NCBI GenBank assembly: GCA_034519515.1
Contig: JAXHOK010000006.1
Location: 248,001 to 312,000 of the forward strand
Length of the DNA: 64,000 nucleotides
Reading direction: 5' to 3'
DNA from: Arcicella sp034519515
Lineage (GTDB): Bacteria; Bacteroidota; Bacteroidia; Cytophagales; Spirosomataceae
The translations under genes were made by a program, and so were the position numbers. Below, piece after piece: positions 61,789 through 64,000 of this stretch. Position 1 is the stretch's first letter. Each line of letters begins with the position of its first letter. Under the pieces are notes generated by a model. It did no database searches and was not told the origin of the DNA. It worked only from the letters and a program-made list of their open reading frames with translations.

Positions 61789-62019
61789 ACGTAGCACGGC
61801 AATCTTTGCCGTGTATCTTAGAAGCCGTTTTAAAATATCTTACGACAAATTCTGATTGTCTTATTCTGACTATCGAAACCATATTTTTTACACAAGATAC
61901 GCTGTATATTCCTTAAAAAAATATGATTCCGCTACTCAAAAAATACCATCAGACTTTATTCAGAATATATTTTAAAACGGCTTCTTAGTAAAATCACGGC
62001 AAAGATTGCCGTGCTACGT
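61789..62019. repeat. ACGTAGCACGGCAATCTTTGCC palindrome split by a MITE
   Basis: The left arm ACGTAGCACGGCAATCTTTG, CCGTG (61789-61813) and the right arm CACGGCAAAGATTGCCGTGC, TACGT (61995-62019) were once a single palindrome. MITE copy 4 inserted at a TTA in its centre. The right arm supplies the TAG stop of the dehydrogenase gene. Confidence 0.88.
61821..61984 (+). mobile_element. 164-bp MITE, copy 4, nested in a palindrome
   Basis: It has the same terminal inverted repeats GAAGCCGTTTTAAAATAT and length as copy 1, with a TTA/TTA duplication (61818-61820, 61985-61987). Confidence 0.92.
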
Positions 62020-62970
62020 TATAAGCCCCCTCGGTATCTCACCATTCTGAAAAGCCACAATATTCTCCACCATTCCTTTCAATAATTCCTTGCGGGCATT
62101 CACGCCTGCCCATGCTACGTGGGGCGTGATGATGGTGTTGCTGGCAGTGAGTAATGGGTTGTCTTTGGTGGGTGGTTCAACCGAAAGAACATCCAAACCA
62201 GCCCCCGCAATTTTATGATTATTGAGAGTATCTGCCAAATCATATTCATTGATTAATCCGCCCCGAGAGGTATTTATTAAAATGGCAGAAGATTTCATTA
62301 GTGATAAGTTTTCTTGATTGATAAATCCTTGATTTTCAGTCGTTAATGGACAATGGAGCGTTACAAAATCGCTTTCCTGCAAAAGTTTTTCTTCAGAACA
62401 AATCTCTACATTTTCCATTCCGCCCGTGGTTGGATTGCGTTTAGTGGCTAAGATTTTCATCCCAAAACCTAAACCAATATTTGCCACTTTTTTACCAATA
62501 TCGCCCAAGCCAATAATGCCCAAAGTCTTGCCTTCCAATTCGGTCAAGGGTGTATAATAAAAACTGAAATCGGGCGAAGAAGTCCACGTTTGGTTGATGT
62601 TTTGGGCGTGTTCTGCCACTCGGTTCGTAAAACTTAACATCAACGAAAATACCAATTGAGCGACTGATGCAGAGCTATATCCACGAACATTCGTTACGAT
62701 AATTCCCTGATTTTTAGCCGCTTCCACATCTACAATATTATAACCTGTTGCGGCTACACCAATGTATTTCAGATTGGGTAACTGGCTGATGGTGTGGGCA
62801 TCCAAAGGGCATTTGTTAGTCAAAACGATGTTGGCATCTTGGCAACGTTTCACGACTTCGTCTTCGGCAGTACGGTCGTATAAGGTTACTTCGCCGAGCG
62901 TATCGAAAATTGATAAATCTAAATCATTTAGGGAATTGAGCGAATGAGCATCAAGGAAGGTTATTTTCAT
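62014..62970 (-). CDS. D-2-hydroxyacid dehydrogenase (glycerate/hydroxypyruvate type)
   Basis: The 318-residue product has the NAD-binding loop LGIIGLGDIGKKVANIGLGFG (GxGxxG), LKYIGVAATGYNIVDVEAA, INTSRGGLINEYDLAD, GAGLDVLSVEPP and the catalytic His in ITPHVAWAG. The last two motifs place it with D-glycerate dehydrogenases. The final codons and stop fall in a palindromic repeat. The physiological substrate is not fixed by the sequence. Confidence 0.93.
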   Translation of the reverse strand: MKITFLDAHSLNSLNDLDLSIFDTLGEVTLYDRTAEDEVVKRCQDANIVLTNKCPLDAHTISQLPNLKYIGVAATGYNIVDVEAAKNQGIIVTNVRGYSSASVAQLVFSLMLSFTNRVAEHAQNINQTWTSSPDFSFYYTPLTELEGKTLGIIGLGDIGKKVANIGLGFGMKILATKRNPTTGGMENVEICSEEKLLQESDFVTLHCPLTTENQGFINQENLSLMKSSAILINTSRGGLINEYDLADTLNNHKIAGAGLDVLSVEPPTKDNPLLTASNTIITPHVAWAGVNARKELLKGMVENIVAFQNGEIPRGLIT

Positions 62971-63120
62971 GTTTGGAGTTTGGTATATTGTTTCGGGAAG
63001 TTCCCTTATTTGGGTGGCTTCACCGACGGTTTCGGCAAATTAGCAAGCGTGAATTTTATTAGATTTAAACATTGTTAGCTGACAATCAGATATTTAGTCA
63101 ATAATTAGTATTTGTTTTAA

Positions 63121-63284
63121 GAAGCCGTTTTAAAATATATTCTGAATAAAGTCTGATTGTATTTTTTGAGTAGCGGAATCATATTTTTTTAAGGAATATA
63201 CAGCGTATCTTGTGTAAAAAATATGGTTTCGATAGTCAGAATAAGACAATCAGAATTTGTCGTAAGATATTTTAAAACGACTTC
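63121..63284 (-). mobile_element. 164-bp MITE, copy 5 (inverse orientation to copy 1)
   Basis: It has the same length and ends as copy 1, but one changed base in the right terminal repeat (ACGACTTC for ACGGCTTC). It is flanked by TAA/TAA (63118-63120, 63285-63287). Confidence 0.9.
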
Positions 63285-63441
63285 TAAAAGCAATTTCAAC
63301 AATATTTTCTATTTCAGAGAATTTGAAGTAAATAAAAGGCTCAAAAACCTCCTAATCCATGTATTAGTTTGATAGATAATAAACATGAAAGTACAGTATA
63401 GTAGAAGGTATTTTCTCTTGTAATTTTACTCATCGGTAGAA

Positions 63442-63575
63442 ATAGTGAACGGTAAAGGGTGAACAGTTCACGAGATTATGAGAGAATTTTTTAGATAAAA
63501 ATTATACCTCCGCTAAATTTTTCATTCGTAATGATTTTACCATAAATTGTTCAACCTTTAACGTTTACCCTCACC
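63442..63575. repeat. Short-word repeat hairpin (GGTAAAGGGTGAACAG type) before lutA
   Basis: GAACGGTAAAGGGTGAACAG and TTCACGAG on the left face TTCAACCTTTAACGTTTACC and CTCACC on the right, with an AT-rich loop of about 75 bases. It ends 8 bases before the next ATG. Confidence 0.65.
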
Positions 63576-63583
63576 ATGAAGAC

Positions 63584-64000
63584 ATGAAAGTTGCCCTTTT
63601 TATTCCTTGTTATATTGACCAATTTTATCCACAAGTTGGCATTGCTACGCTTCAATTATTAGAAAAATTGGGTTGCGAAGTGGTCTTTCCGCTCAATCAA
63701 ACTTGCTGTGGACAACCAATGGCAAATTCGGGTTTTGAGCATCTGAACAAGGATTGTGACAATAATTTTGCGGATAATTTTAGCGGTTTTGATTACATCG
63801 TTTCCCCTTCGGGCAGTTGTACGTTGCACATCAAAGAACATTTGCACGGCACAGATGAAAATGCCTCCGCTCACATTCGCAAACACATTTACGAACTCAC
63901 AGAATTTTTGACGGATATTTTGAAAGTAGAGAACCTTACGGCAAAATTTCCGCATCGAGTGGGCTTGCATCAAAGTTGTCATGGGCAAAGGGGTTTGAAA
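63584..64000 (+). CDS. LutA/GlcF-type (Fe-S)-binding oxidoreductase subunit (3' end outside window)
   Basis: The first 139 residues start MKVALFIPCYIDQFYPQVG and contain the CCG-type motif VVFPLNQTCCGQPMANSG and VSPSGSCTLHIKEH, then VGLHQSCHGQRG at the edge. This matches the cysteine-rich domains of LutA, part of the lactate utilisation complex LutABC. The gene runs off the window. The nearby dehydrogenase and symporter may be related to hydroxyacid use, but strands differ and this is inference. Confidence 0.88.
   Translation, partial: MKVALFIPCYIDQFYPQVGIATLQLLEKLGCEVVFPLNQTCCGQPMANSGFEHLNKDCDNNFADNFSGFDYIVSPSGSCTLHIKEHLHGTDENASAHIRKHIYELTEFLTDILKVENLTAKFPHRVGLHQSCHGQRGLK

Larger units (their letters stand above)
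62971..63583. other. 613-base gap with MITE copy 5 and a short-word repeat
   Basis: It starts with TTTCGGGAAGTTCCC and TTCACCGACGGTTTCGG small words, then MITE 5 (63121-63284), AT-rich DNA and a CGGTAAAGGGTGAAC-type repeat (63442-63575). No ORF is called. Confidence 0.55.

Overview
The window looks like a low-GC chromosome segment from a Cytophagales bacterium (Bacteroidota), probably near Arcicella, Flectobacillus or Emticicia. The genus is inference. The support is: a surface protein with a type IX secretion C-terminal tail, many TAnnTTTG-type promoters of the Bacteroidota primary sigma factor, weak or absent Shine-Dalgarno sequences, a Bacteroidota-style ccm locus, and several repeat types typical of this group. 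I saw no tRNA or rRNA gene and no CRISPR array.

Layout. 1-7.4 kb: the end of arginine decarboxylase, a tiny lipoprotein, a membrane protein, then purK and purE split by a three-gene module (ParA-like ATPase, HEPN-type RNase, HincII-like restriction endonuclease), then a LysM protein. 7.5-13 kb, minus strand: gpmI, a zeta-toxin pair, a TonB-like protein, a low-molecular-weight phosphatase, rplS and fbaA. 13-31 kb: a frameshifted conserved protein, a T9SS surface protein, an acyl-CoA synthetase, a putative small RNA, a MITE, a PBECR-like RNase, carA, an Rpn nuclease with a poly-Phe run, a sugar kinase, thiL, an acyltransferase, a rhodanese-thioredoxin fusion, eno, a K+ channel and divIC. 31-40 kb: PAS proteins, aroA, a LysE exporter, siroheme synthesis, and feoAB. 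40-47 kb: the cytochrome c maturation locus ccmB-C-D-E-F, interrupted by a nuclease pair and a decayed antitoxin, followed by a second Rpn nuclease. 47-54 kb: a CNNM/CorC protein, isochorismate synthase, and the biotin genes bioF-bioD-bioA with a nuclease gene between bioF and bioD. 54-56 kb: an IS element. 57-64 kb: a sulfonate monooxygenase-like gene, a cytochrome c and a sulfite oxidase (a plausible sulfonate-to-sulfate route), a symporter, a D-2-hydroxyacid dehydrogenase, and the start of a LutA-like Fe-S protein.

Three themes stand out. First, nuclease or toxin-type genes sit inside housekeeping operons (pur, ccm, bio). The purK/purE module is the best candidate for an undescribed defence system, because it carries a HincII-like endonuclease with no methyltransferase beside it but with a ParA ATPase and an HEPN protein. 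Second, repeats are dense: five 164-bp MITE copies with perfect 3-bp target duplications, palindromic elements inserted inside bioA and bioF, and about twenty intergenic loci where a short word of about 7-10 nt repeats on one side and its complement repeats on the other, often right after a TAnnTTTG promoter. Third, at least six genes are broken by single-base changes, mostly in homopolymers, and one gene holds a 51-bp A/T run. This may be assembly error and should be checked before any of these genes is called dead.
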